From Fistulifera solaris (Eukaryota; Bacillariophyta; Bacillariophyceae; Naviculales; Stauroneidaceae): a stretch of DNA of 64,000 bases. Positions 45,220-55,168 of this stretch are shown piece after piece (positions within the stretch are counted from its first letter, which is position 1; each line of letters opens with the position of its first letter). The translations under genes were made by a program, and so were the position numbers. Location of the stretch: the NCBI GenBank assembly GCA_030295235.1, contig AP026130.1, forward strand, positions 62,001-126,000. The letters are read 5' to 3'. The notes beneath the pieces were generated by a model, which searched no databases, was not told the DNA's origin, and worked only from the letters and a program-made list of their open reading frames with translations.

Positions 45220-45774
45220 TAGGGTTCCGGCCGGGTTGAACCCTTCCAGGCCCGACCCCTATCTGGACGGGTCGGATGGGTTTAGCGGAAGGGTTCGTCT
45301 CCAGAAACCTTCCTCGGACGGGTATTCATAACCTATTGATTTAGTGTTTCTCTGAGTGCCACGTGGATTTAGATGATGTTCTAGACGGCGCTACAAGCGT
45401 GAATTTAATGATAAATAGCATTGGAGTACCAAATCATCACTTATTTATTATAGGTTGATGACTTGGGATGACAGCATTGTGAAAAAGTTGCCTGAAACTG
45501 GCAAAATAAATTAAACATCGATGGAATTGTCATATTCTTGGGCATCGCAATATTTAGTCATGAAAAACGAGAGGCTTTATCTTTCCGCTATATGGTATAA
45601 ATTAACGTTGATTTCTCATTGAAAATCGAGTGTTTGAGGGCCGTCCACAAAATTTTCGCCAGCCCGCCGGAAGTCGGACTGAACCCTTCCGGCGGATGGG
45701 TCCGGAAGGGTCGAAGAGGGCCTTCGGCCCCTTCCAGTGGACGGGTCCAAAAGTCGAACCCGGCCGGAACCCTA
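45220..45774. mobile_element. hAT-like MITE, 555 bp, intergenic
   Basis: The ends are TAGGGTTCCGGCCGGGTT and its exact reverse complement AACCCGGCCGGAACCCTA. A perfect 8-bp target-site duplication CCTATCAG flanks it (45212-45219 and 45775-45782). Sub-terminal motifs (GAACCCTTCC, GACGGGTC, GGAAGGGT) recur in both orientations near both ends, as expected for transposase-binding sites of hAT elements. The AT-rich middle encodes no transposase. Same superfamily as the MITE in the GMC gene, but a different family by its ends. Confidence 0.93.
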
Positions 45775-46459
45775 CCTATCAGCCGTAAGCCGTAACTATC
45801 ACCTATCAAAAGGCTGTTATTGAAAAATGAGTTAAGAGTATAAGGAAGACGTTGCACAATAGACATCAGACTAGTCGATTTTCCAATTGACAGCATAAAT
45901 TTCCTTTATTTCGAAAATCTAACATCGTCGTTTCTCTTTTATTGGCGTCGTGCTATTCGCGGTTGATAGAACTTAGACCGATTTGGCCTTTTGCCTTTCA
46001 TCATTTCCCTTTCCCTTCCGGCTTGCATGGACTATGAACCGGGAATGATGAACGATGAACGACCAGGCAAAGATTTATGGTACGCCTGCTTTTTAGTCTC
46101 TAGTCTTTCCAGCGTTTTCAGAACATTGTGTCGTTTATCGCTTTCTTCTTTTTCAAGATCTGATCTGTTAGAATTGTGCAACTATTCTTGACGTGATTCG
46201 AGCCGTTTCTAAACCAAGGGGAAATTCCCAACACTCGTCACTCGTTCTTTCTTTCGTGAAAGACGCGCCCGACGGGACTGAAGACATAAATGACGCAGCG
46301 GTAAAGAATAATATGGCGGCATAATAGCGCACATCGCGCAAAACCGAAACGCAACGACAGCATCAAAAAAAATGCGATGTGCTTCATTGTTCTTTTCCCT
46401 GAAAAGATCTTCTTTTGCCATTATTCCTCATTTGTTTATTTCAATAAAAGATTGAACCT

Positions 46460-47602
46460 ATGACAGCGATTTCGGACTCGCAAAAGTTTGACCGCGAACG
46501 TCAAATTGCCTACTTTTCGGCCTGCTTACGAGAATTGCCGGCGCCGTACTGCAAATTGGACACCAATCGACTGACCATGGTGCATTTTTGTGTACACGCG
46601 CTAGATTTACTCGGTGTTTGGGATGAGATGAGAGAAAAGGGCAACACGTATCCGTCGTTTGTCAAGGCAAACGACGTTGTCGAGTGGATATTGTCGTCAC
46701 TTTTGCACACCGACAACAACAATCCGCCAGACGCCGGCTTCATCGGCGGAACATTTCTTCCCCCGCAACACAAATATCATCACAGTCACATTGCCATGAC
46801 TTATACGGCTTTATGTATCTTACAAACACTGGGTGTGAACGTTCGCGACGATCCCCGGATTCCCCAAACTGCTATCCTTCGTACCTTGCGACGATTGCAA
46901 CAACCCGATGGGAGTTTTGCTTCCACTCTTCAAGGAGATGGTGAACACGATTTGCGCTTTTTATACTGTGCCTGTTGTATTTCTTATTTGCTGGACGACT
47001 GGAGTGGTATCGACATACGCCGCGCCGTTGCGTACGTTCGAAATTGTCGATCGTTCGACGGTGCATTGGCGTTAGTTCCGCACGGCGGAGAAGGACACGG
47101 CGGATCGACGTTTTGTGGTGTCGCCAGTTTAGTCTTGATGAACCAGTTGCATGTGATTGTGGAAGATGCAGACTGGAAGGCGAGTTTGCTGTATTGGTGT
47201 GTCACACGACAACAGAAACAGGGACTACAAGGTCGTCCGAACAAGGATGAAGATACATGCTATTCGTACTGGATTGGTGCTACCTTGAGACTGTTGGGAC
47301 ATGATGCTGGTACCGGTAACGAAGACGATGTGCTATGCTTTTTGGATCATGCCGAGCTGCGGTCCTTTGTTTTGTCGTGTCAGCATCCTCTGTTGGGAGG
47401 ATTCTCTAAAGTACGAAATACCCATCCGGACGTTTTGCATTCGTATTATAGTTTGGCGTATTTGAGCTTATCACAAAAGTACCGACAAGATACACAAATT
47501 GAAAACGATTTAGAGGGCGTGTCTTTGAAGGCATTGAATTGTACTATGGGAATCGGTCAAGCAAGTATTTCGGCAGATCAGGGATTTCTACCTCTCCCTT
47601 GA
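46460..47602 (+). CDS. PGGT1B: Protein geranylgeranyltransferase type I, beta subunit
   Basis: Single exon of 380 residues, undamaged. The prenyltransferase alpha-alpha barrel repeats are visible: HIAMTYTALCILQTLG, RRLQQPDGSFASTLQGDGEHDLRF, YCACCISYLLDDW, VRNCRSFDGALALVPHGGEGHGGSTFCGVASLVLM. Zinc ligands are the Asp and Cys of EDTCYSYW and the His of HPDVLHSYYSLAYLSL. LQGRPNKDEDTCYSYWIGATL is diagnostic of beta subunits that bind GGPP or FPP. The choice of GGTase-I over farnesyltransferase or RabGGTase rests on the overall match to the GGTase-I pattern around the zinc site and is less certain than the family. It attaches geranylgeranyl to CaaX proteins such as Rho GTPases, together with an alpha subunit not in this window. 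Confidence 0.88.
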   Translation: MTAISDSQKFDRERQIAYFSACLRELPAPYCKLDTNRLTMVHFCVHALDLLGVWDEMREKGNTYPSFVKANDVVEWILSSLLHTDNNNPPDAGFIGGTFLPPQHKYHHSHIAMTYTALCILQTLGVNVRDDPRIPQTAILRTLRRLQQPDGSFASTLQGDGEHDLRFLYCACCISYLLDDWSGIDIRRAVAYVRNCRSFDGALALVPHGGEGHGGSTFCGVASLVLMNQLHVIVEDADWKASLLYWCVTRQQKQGLQGRPNKDEDTCYSYWIGATLRLLGHDAGTGNEDDVLCFLDHAELRSFVLSCQHPLLGGFSKVRNTHPDVLHSYYSLAYLSLSQKYRQDTQIENDLEGVSLKALNCTMGIGQASISADQGFLPLP

Positions 47603-47646
47603 TAGTAATTTTATTGCCTTGTTGTTTAAAGCAGATTAAAGTGTTG

Positions 47647-48687
47647 CTACATTTCTTCAGCTGCATCTACAATTTCGTTCTTCTTAGATAGCAAACTGCC
47701 GCCCCATTTCATTGCAAAACTAGAATGATCTCGCAAGCATTCCCATTGCGGTCGCGTCGTTGATGCGCTAGTCGTCGCCCAAGTTTCCTCATTCTTCGTA
47801 TACTCTTCCAGTAGGCCATGCAGTTGCCAATGCTGTACATAGTGCCGCAAAACAGTTCCTGCTCTTGACAGACGTGTCCATCGTGTAAGATCATCGAAGT
47901 CGCATCGAATTGTCGTCCATTGAGCGGAATGGGATGCACGGCCATTTCTTCCTGTGACGGAATAATTTTTCCATCGAATCATCCATTAGCAGTGTATTGT
48001 GGCGATTCCACAAGGGATACTGAATCCAGACCTTTTGTAAATCCTTTTGAAACAGGGGACTCGCGTTATTGTTCATTGACAAGTCATCGTGGGTGGCCAG
48101 GCATTGATCTTGTCCCCACACAAACAAAAAGGTCGATACCGGAATCTGTAGCTGTTCTAACAAAGCATGTACCGTTTTTCGTTTCGCCGAGGTCCACAAG
48201 GCCAAACACACGTTGGAAGATTGCCAGTGTTGCAAAAAGGCGTGCAAGTGCGGACGGGCAATCACCGGTGTTTGCGCGACATGAGCATCGATCGGTCGGT
48301 ATTCGATGGTCCTATTTGCAGTTTCTATTCTTTCCTTTGATTTTCGTATCCGATGACATAATATTCCGTTCAAGTCAAGTATTAACAGCGGCTTGATGTG
48401 AATGTGACAATTTTGATGACTATCGGCAGGAGATGAGGCTGTCGTCGTCACAACACGAATTATATTCTCGTCCTTCTCGGGTAAATGTAAAAGAGTCGCT
48501 CCTAAAGAACATTGTTCGGCACATTGAATGAGTCGATTGATAGCTGGACGTGCTTTCGCTTCTTGAAGTGCTGCAGCGCGCTTTTCGGAACGGCTCCAAC
48601 GTTGCTTCTTCTTTTCGTGGTGGCTGAGGTCGTTGCATTCGTTAAAGCGTTAATGCTACAAATCACACTCGAAGATGAAGAAGACAT
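47647..48687 (-). CDS. FCP1-like (NLI-interacting factor-like) HAD phosphatase, three 1-base frame changes
   Basis: Adding one base at AAA 48644-48646, one in T5 at 47966-47970 and one near 47896 gives 347 residues from Met 48687. The N-terminal 100 residues are basic and helical (HHEKKKQRWSRSEKRAAAL). The FCP1 homology domain starts with LLILDLNGILCHR, where the HAD DxDxT motif has become DLNGI as in a plant/algal subfamily. It continues with PVIARPHLHAFLQHW, the ALWTSAKRKTVHALL segment, and LLMDDSMEKIIPSQEEMAVHP. The second Asp of DxDx(T/V) being Asn argues for altered or lost activity, or a protein-binding role. The C-terminal 60 residues are family-specific. Confidence 0.78.
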
Positions 48688-49173
48688 GAGAGAGTAGATA
48701 GATTGTTGAAACTTTTTCCTTCTACACAATCTTGTTCGAAGGAAATGCATGTTATGTACAAGTATGTTGGGTTGGCGGCCATTGTCATTATTATTTCGTG
48801 GTACTATGTGCGAGCACAATCCTTCAGCATTTCTGTCTGGGCACGGCGTTAAATTATCCCAGAAAGGGACTTGCGCGCACGCCGGTAACTTTAGTGTCGT
48901 AAATCTCTACATCCCGGACAGGCGAGATAGCCGTTGCTTTATGTATAAAACTGGATCAGACCCGCGATACTAAATTTGAGTACAGTGAAAACCGTTCAGA
49001 CTCGTCCGATGTCTCAACGGCTCTGTTGTAGATTATCTGGTCGCTAAAAGCCGCAACCTGTTTTCTTGCAAGCAGATTGCACACTAACTTACAAACAGCA
49101 ACACAAGAAACTTCTATGTGCACAATACCCTGGTAATGTGCAATGCATGTGCTACAAGAAATCTTCCAGCAAG

Positions 49174-49268
49174 TTATCGCGGACTCGCGATAAATATCCC
49201 GAGCTCGCGATAATTATCGCGGATATTTATCGCCTATCCGGGATATTTATCCCCGGCACGCGATATTT
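49174..49268. repeat. GCGATAATTATCGC-type palindrome cluster, copy 1
   Basis: Alternating TTATCGCG, CGCGATAA, ATATCCCG and CGGGATAT arms. The best palindrome is CGCGATAATTATCGCG at 49206-49221. The arms alternate between GCGATAA and CGGGATA versions while staying complementary. Confidence 0.85.
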
Positions 49269-49695
49269 CTTTTGAATTCCAAATTCCATTTCTGCCCTAT
49301 TGCCTCGAAAATGAAATTCAGCGCACAGAACGCATTAGAGTTTTGCGAATAGCCTAGAAAAAACGAAGACACGCTTGCAACTTGCAACTGCAACCGATCA
49401 AGCACTTTCAAATATCGACCACTCTTGTTCTTGTCACTTGTCGTTCATCTGAAAAAGCTCCTACTCGCTCCAAGAAAAGTCACCAGCAACAATCTTACGC
49501 GCCTCAGTCACTCGGCATTAGATATACTTCTTGCGCACAGCCATGACAAGGTGATGCTCGTGTTGCAGTTGTTGTTAATAAACCTTACGAAGTACGCAGT
49601 CGTTTGATAACCTTACTGCAGAACGTTTAAGGTTGCGAGGGCCTTGATTGGCGATGGAATTTCATGCAGCGCCAGACGGAATCTTACTTATCATC

Positions 49696-49785
49696 TCCGG
49701 GCGATAATTATCGTGGATAATTATCGCGTATCCGCGATAAATATCCCCGATCCGGGATAATTATCGCCGGTTGAGATAATTAAAC
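49696..49785. repeat. GCGATAATTATCGC-type palindrome cluster, copy 2
   Basis: GGCGATAATTATCGTGG, GGATAATTATCGCG, CCGCGATAAATATCCCCG and CGGGATAATTATCGCCGG follow each other within 90 bases. Same building blocks as the cluster about 520 bases upstream, in a different order. Confidence 0.85.
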
Positions 49786-50163
49786 GCTGCTGCCGAGAAA
49801 CATCGCTTGAAAGACAATCATATTTTTCAGTTACGTCAATGTGATCTACTCCTAAATCCTGAAAATCGCTAAAACACCCAAAATTGAAGCTCTTTAGGCC
49901 ATTTCTACTGAGTACTATTTATCAGAGATATGTATAAGTCTTTTCTTCCTTGATGTTTCCATTCAGTCGATTCGGATCGTATCGGTTACCAAGAGCTACA
50001 GACTGTTGATAGTGTTTTCCCCATTGCTGTTCGCCACATATAGACGTACTGTTGAAAGGTCAGTCCGATGACGGTGAATGACGGATAATCGTCTTCGCGA
50101 TAATTTAACGCCGTGCCCTGTATCAAAATAAATACTATGGTGGATAGTGTAGACTCACTTATC

Positions 50164-50190
50164 CACGACTGCACTTCAGTCATGAATCCA
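50164..50190 (-). repeat. Single GACTGAA...CAGTC element
   Basis: CCACGACTGCACTTCAGTC followed by ATGAATCC. The minus-strand reading matches the consensus GATTCATGACTGAA..GCAGTCGTGG. It points towards the FCP1-like gene. Confidence 0.7.
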
Positions 50191-50504
50191 TTTTCTTTCG
50201 AGCTTATTATCGAGCGACAATGCTGCCTACAATTGTTTGTCAAAAAAGTTCTTGAGCTTCATTTGTTGCTATTGCAATGAGATAGGCTTAAGCAGCGTTG
50301 TTCCAGTCAATCTCATCGAAATGAAGCGGACCCGCAGTACTGTAACTTTTAAAACGGAACATTCTCTCCTTCTTGCTCAGTCACGCGAAATGCCTTTACT
50401 GTAACAGTTTTTTGAAAGCAGATGATCAGAGTGAATCAGAGAAATTAACACTTCCGAAAGTCTTTCAAGATTAAAGTTGCTTTTTCTTAGGTCGGTTTAA
50501 TTTT

Positions 50505-50615
50505 GGAAGCGTTAACGCTTAACATCACACTCGAAGATGGAGTAGACACGAGAAAACTGGTTGTTGAAACTGTTTCATTCTACAGCTAACAAGCTTGTTC
50601 GAATTCAATGCAAAG
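50505..50615 (-). repeat. Degenerate copy of the FCP1-like gene's 5' end
   Basis: GCGTTAACGCTTAACATCACACTCGAAGATGGAGTAGAC... parallels 48647-48750 (GCGTTAATGCTACAAATCACACTCGAAGATGAAGAAGAC...), including the GTTGAAACTGTTTCATTCTACA part and the AATCTTGTTCGAA / AAGCTTGTTCGAA end. It is a worn partial duplication with no open frame. Confidence 0.7.
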
Positions 50616-50727
50616 CGCCTGCGCATGAAAAGCAAAGGGTAATAAAGAAAAACGACCAAAGCAAAAGTAAAAAGGCAGGTCCACTCAGGAACTGCGGAAT
50701 CAATTAGATTAATTCATTCCTTCTTTG

Positions 50728-53242
50728 CTACAATTTTGCGGAGAGCAGGCGCAACCCCTCGAAACCAAAGTACATTCCCTTGAAGAGATGATATTTCTGT
50801 CGATGTTTGATTGCTTCTGCTAATGCTTCCTCGTATCCAAGCTTTTCAATGGAGAAATGCGTCTGATCTTCTGTCGATGCAGTTGACCCGTAAGGTGTAT
50901 AAACACGAACCGATGCCACCCAAAAAGCCCACTTTTTCTTGTCATGACTGCGCTTACGATACACGCCAACAATCGAACCATCCTCGCGTTTTCCTTCGTG
51001 GTTAATCTTCCGATTGTTTGCCTGGAAGAGCTTATGTCGCGGAAGAAGATTACCAATTTTGTTGTTCGATCGGTTGTGATCTTTATGATCGCATGTTTCT
51101 TTCTCCGTCAACGGACGACCGATAAAGCATCCTGCGAGAAACCGACTGAAATCAACTGTTTTCTTCCCGGCCGCATACGGAATGCTGATCCTATACTTCA
51201 CGAAACCATTCTTGTATTCCTTCTTCTGGATATCGATATGCTTCCCAGTGCGCGTGTTGATGACATGCGTCCCATCTCCGCTCGCAAAGATAAAGTCACA
51301 TTCGGGGTCTTTGTAGTAGTCGCATTTGAGAAGTTTATAATGGTCTTCATCGATATCAAGATTGGACAGCTCGTAGTTCTTATGCGGGGCGCTTGAAGTG
51401 TTAGAAAAAGAAACAACTTGTCGTTAGTTTCATTTGTCTCTTTCCTGTTCAAGATAGCCAGCAAAACTTACTTTTGATCTTGATCGATATTCTCCTTTTG
51501 ACTATTCTCAGAGCGAGGTATCCAGCGTAGGAAATAAATGCTATTGTTGGACCGCGCACCAATGTGATCACCGACGTAGCCCTGTGGGCGTTTCCCTTCA
51601 AATGTAATCAAGCTCATGTGGTGAACGAAGAATTTCTTGCTGGTTTTGTTGCACGCAGCACTGTAGAGAGTTGCCCGGAGATACCCTTCAAGGTCAGGCT
51701 GGGCGCTGAGAATGGTATACGATCTGGTGAATAATCGAGAACCTTCACGCTTGCCTAACAGCTCCATCATTCCTGCTGCAATGTCCGCCTTGTTCCGCAT
51801 GCCATGCTCCCCGACTCCCTGCGACCAACCGACTCTGCAACACACAATGAAGCCGTCTTCGTGCATGTAGTAAACTCGGGGATGAAAGTAATGAACATTC
51901 CCATCCTTGTATCTCTTCACCGCAACTAGCACATGTCCATTCACATCAACTTCGTAATAAATGTCTCCATTCTTCTCGGGAATTACTTCGGGATTCTCCA
52001 CAAAGTCCGTGTTGGTCCCTAGCAGAAACTTCTTGCTCTTTTCTTCGTCTTCGTCATCGGCATTTTCTTTCTTCGGTTTGGCCTTGGTAGGTTTTAGAAT
52101 GGCGGGCTTCGTTTCGCCTTTTGAACGTCCAGGATCGATGCCGTATTCGTCATCTGTGTCGTAATCCGGTGCATCCTGTGTGCGTTCGGCAGACTTATCA
52201 CATCCGTTCAGATAGAAGAGATCAGGGGGAATCTTTTTCAACTTGCCAGCTCGCAACCAGGTATTTACAAACTTTGCCGGAAGATCGGATTCCACTGATA
52301 GTATCTGATTGCTGTACACGTTTTCGAAAATTGCCATTTCCTCGTCAGTCGCATATTTAGGGACATACTCGGTTCGCCATCCTCGACGGACAACAGAAGA
52401 ATCTTTCGGAATTGTATCACTCGAAACTGGAGAGAAAACTTTCCCAGTTTTGATGCTTTTCTTCCGCCATTGTCCCTTTTCTTTCTTCCGACTATTCCGC
52501 TTTCGCTTCCGACTTTCCACACCGGAGGCCTTGGGACTGTATGCTTTGTCCTCCGACGTGACAGCGGAGGACTTCGGACTGTATTCTATGTCCTCCGACT
52601 TGAGTTTGCCCCTGGTACTTTCGACGGTACGTTTGACAGTGCATTCGACGGTGCTGTCATCAAGGAAAGTCAGGTCAACCACGTCGCTTTTTTCGAAATC
52701 GGTCAAGAAACTGTCGCAAATCTCGACATTATCATCGCCGGTAGAGTCGCCAACAATGCTGTCATCGTCTAAAGTCATATCAACCGCGTTGTCGCTAGAA
52801 GATCCAACAGGACTGGTGGCGTTATGATCTGAGTCACCAGCAGCGTAGCTTTCTCCAGCGGAGATTACCTCATCGGCGACAGGAGCTTTCGAAGCCAAAT
52901 CCTTGTGTAAGCCAAACGATAGAACTGTTTGGACGAACTTCTTTCGAGGCGAAGGCTTAGAGCTCGGAGGTAAAACGGCAAAATTCTGGCGCAATTGAGC
53001 TACGCCTAGCTTTATTGACGACGCGTTGCACTCCTCTGGACTGATTTTGAGCAGCTTGTTCGACGTCGAAACGGCGGGTAAATCACCAGAGGGTTGATTT
53101 TTGCATGAGCATTCTTTTTCCGAGACATTGCCTTTCCAAAGCTCTTCATCATTTCAAGCACGCGCTCCGTACGGGAGGCATTCGACCTTGACGAGCTGTC
53201 GGAGTCGGAGCAGTTTTCGAATTCGTTGAGGTCCATTGTCAA
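50728..53242 (-). CDS. HNH-nuclease-like plus AP2-like domain protein with long disordered N-terminus (2 exons)
   Basis: Exons 53242-51472 and 51391-50728 flank an 80-bp intron (GTAAGTTT donor). One base added to the A5 run (plus T5 at 53098-53102) gives 811 residues. The first 300 residues are acidic, Ser-rich and repetitive (SPKSSAVTSEDKAYSPKAS), with a basic RKRKRNSRKKEK cluster. A central region (RRGWRTEYVPKYATDEEM...) and a folded part with VNGHVLVAVKRYKDGNVHYF follow. The C-terminal 160 residues contain the HNH-like CDHKDHNRSNNKIGNL(L)P then GVYRKRSHDKKKWAFWVASV and HFSIEKLGYEEALAEAIKHRQKY, an AP2-like fold. HNH plus AP2 is the layout of some phage and homing endonucleases. Here it is fused to a eukaryotic nuclear-type tail, so a DNA-binding regulator is possible. 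Confidence 0.75.
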
Positions 53243-53745
53243 GACGTGGGAGATTAGTAGAGACGGTAAAATATCAAACTCAAGTCCGGTAAAAGTGTGT
53301 GCTTTTCCTGCTAAGCAAACAACTTCTGTTGTCCGTGCCTGTTGCCCGAGCGAGCATACGGGAACAGATCATCTTGGGTGTGTCTGGTAAACGTAAACAT
53401 CAAAGGTCATCAGACATTCGATTAGAATGCTGGCAGGGTAGTGGTTTTTTTTTGACACATTGTTGCTATTGTATCCCTCCCCGTTTCCCGTATATTGTTC
53501 ACCGAGTGACTTAGTCTAGACACGAGGATTCTTGCGGTTTTTTGTCAACATTTCTGAGCAGCGACAAAACAACTGGGTCTCATGTCGAAATAATCATCAT
53601 CTCCGATCTGCCGATCCGATCTGTGATCTTTTTTTATTTTTTACAGCCGCGCAGTGCGCCAAAAAACGACACGTCGTTTGTCTTCAAAGAAACGTGCCAG
53701 TGCGACAAAGATCAAAATTACCAAAAGTCGTCAAAGAAAACGAAC
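53243..53745. other. Intergenic region, no gene seen
   Basis: About 500 bases between the start of the HNH/AP2-like gene and the tRNA gene (both minus strand). It has a T9 run at 53443-53451 and other T tracts near 53627-53641, the latter downstream of the tRNA. Nothing else. Confidence 0.35.
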
Positions 53746-53843
53746 GGTCCACTCCGGGAATCGAACCCGGGACCACAACCAAGACTGGCTCAATCACTGA
53801 TTGAACTCCCTAAAGTTGTATCATACCACTAGACCAAGTGGAC
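53746..53843 (-). tRNA. trnP: tRNA-Pro(AGG) with a 26-nt intron
   Basis: The acceptor stem is GTCCACT paired with AGTGGAC and discriminator C. The D arm is TGGTCTAGTGGTATGATA (A box), and the T arm is CCGGG-TTCGAAT-CCCGG (B box). The anticodon stem CAACT/GGTTG encloses TT-AGG-G. The intron is 53807-53782, at the canonical place between positions 37 and 38, leaving a mature tRNA of 72 nt before CCA addition. It closely resembles eukaryotic tRNA-Pro(AGG) in its 5' half and T arm. The mature loop is TTAGGGT. Confidence 0.93.
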
Positions 53844-54050
53844 GCTTGTTGCTTCTAGGGGGTACTTTGACTATTTAAAGACTGCCAATATTGAAACCAA
53901 AATATTGACGACAAAAAGCCGATAGAAAATTATTGCAATGGTTGCCACAGAAATAGGATGCTCTTGCTGTCATAAACCAAGGTTACGCTTTGTTTATCCT
54001 CCCTCTAACACATCGAATAACGGCAGCGTACGCCGTTGTGTCGATCGAAT

Positions 54051-55154
54051 ATGCAACATGCGCTCGACAACAGCAGCAACTCTACCATTTTCGGATTACC
54101 ACTCCTCTTGTCTTGCTTGGCCGGAGGATCGACTTGCTTGGGAGCGGCCGTCGTCTTTTGCTGCCACACCGTTTCATCGTCTCAATTGGCCTTTGCTTTG
54201 AGTTTAGCGGGGAGTGTCATGATGACAGTGTCTTTCTGTTCGATATTACCCGAATGCTTTCGTGTCGAAAACGACGAAGATGAATTGTCATCTATGTCTT
54301 CTCAATATTTGAGTATCACAAACATTCTTTTCTGGCAGCGGTGTTTCGGTTTGGCTTTGGGAGCTTTGTCTTATTTCTGTTTAGCCAAATGCGCCTTTCC
54401 CGAACCCAACGAGATCATGTTCGGGTCCGAACACGACGACAGTTGTGACAATGAACTTGAACTATTCGACAACAATCAACAAGAGCAAGATATAGAAATA
54501 AGGAACACTCAATCACAGGAAAAGGAACTATTGCTTTCCACACAAATCATTGCTAGAACGCCTCAACAACGCCTGACGTCCTCTTTGCAACCCCAATCGT
54601 CATCTACAGAGGACACCATTTTGTACAACAAACAATCCAAACCGCTCACAGCATCCTTTTGGCACGGCACCGATTTGACCCATGCGCACGCCCAACGTGC
54701 TTGGCGTGTCGCTCTCTTATTGTTTCTGTCCTTGTTGGTACACAACTTCCCCGAAGGACTGGCGGTCGCAGCTTCCACTCTCCATTCGCCCCAATTGGGG
54801 ATCACCACCACCATTGCGATTGCCTTGCACAATATTCCGGAAGGGATTGCGGTAGCTGTCCCATGTTTGGCGGCACGACCGAGTGCACCGTGGATGGCCT
54901 TTGTGTTGGCGAGTGCGTCCGGATTGGCAGAACCCGCGGGTGCTGTGGTGGCGTTGTGGTGGTTGCCGCTCCACACGGATTGGATGAAGAATGTACTGGC
55001 CTATGTAGCAGGTATTATGATCATGGTAGCTTTGCGCGAACTATATCCCGAAGCCTGGGAAAATGTAAAGCATCAAACGAGCAAAGCACCGCTCATTTGG
55101 GGGTCTGTTGTTGGTGTATTCATCATGTTGGGGTCAGAAGCTGTATTAGAGTAG
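54051..55154 (+). CDS. ZIP-family metal transporter (ZUPT/ZIP-like)
   Basis: Single exon of 367 residues from ATG 54051; an overlapping upstream frame from 53938 is not used. About eight hydrophobic segments. The two ZIP metal-binding helices are clear: LLVHNFPEGLAVAAS (helix 4) and IALHNIPEGIAVAVP (helix 5). Helix 6 reads ASASGLAEPAGAVVAL and the end is VAGIMIMVALRELYPEAWE. The loop between helices 3 and 4 is long, polar and Gln/Ser-rich, with a WHGTDLTHAHAQ segment whose histidines could bind metal. It probably carries zinc or another divalent metal into the cytosol; membrane and metal are not determined. No frame damage. The tRNA gene lies 200 bases upstream on the other strand. Confidence 0.9.
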   Translation: MQHALDNSSNSTIFGLPLLLSCLAGGSTCLGAAVVFCCHTVSSSQLAFALSLAGSVMMTVSFCSILPECFRVENDEDELSSMSSQYLSITNILFWQRCFGLALGALSYFCLAKCAFPEPNEIMFGSEHDDSCDNELELFDNNQQEQDIEIRNTQSQEKELLLSTQIIARTPQQRLTSSLQPQSSSTEDTILYNKQSKPLTASFWHGTDLTHAHAQRAWRVALLLFLSLLVHNFPEGLAVAASTLHSPQLGITTTIAIALHNIPEGIAVAVPCLAARPSAPWMAFVLASASGLAEPAGAVVALWWLPLHTDWMKNVLAYVAGIMIMVALRELYPEAWENVKHQTSKAPLIWGSVVGVFIMLGSEAVLE

Positions 55155-55168
55155 CTGTTATTAACTAA

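Larger units (their letters stand above)
44037..46459. other. 2.4-kb gene-free region with simple repeats and a MITE
   Basis: No supported gene. From 44300 to 45100 the sequence is full of short direct repeats of 6-12 bases, such as CTGAGAGCTGGATCTGAGATCTGAGAG, GAAGCTTGAAGCTTCG and CCGTGAACCGTGAACCGTGAAC. The region also holds the hAT-like MITE at 45220-45774. Confidence 0.6.
48688..50727. other. 2-kb gene-free region with palindromic clusters
   Basis: No supported gene. It contains two GCGATAATTATCGC clusters (listed), one copy of the GACTGAA...CAGTC element in minus orientation (50164-50190) and a partial copy of the start of the FCP1-like gene (50505-50615). Confidence 0.6.
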
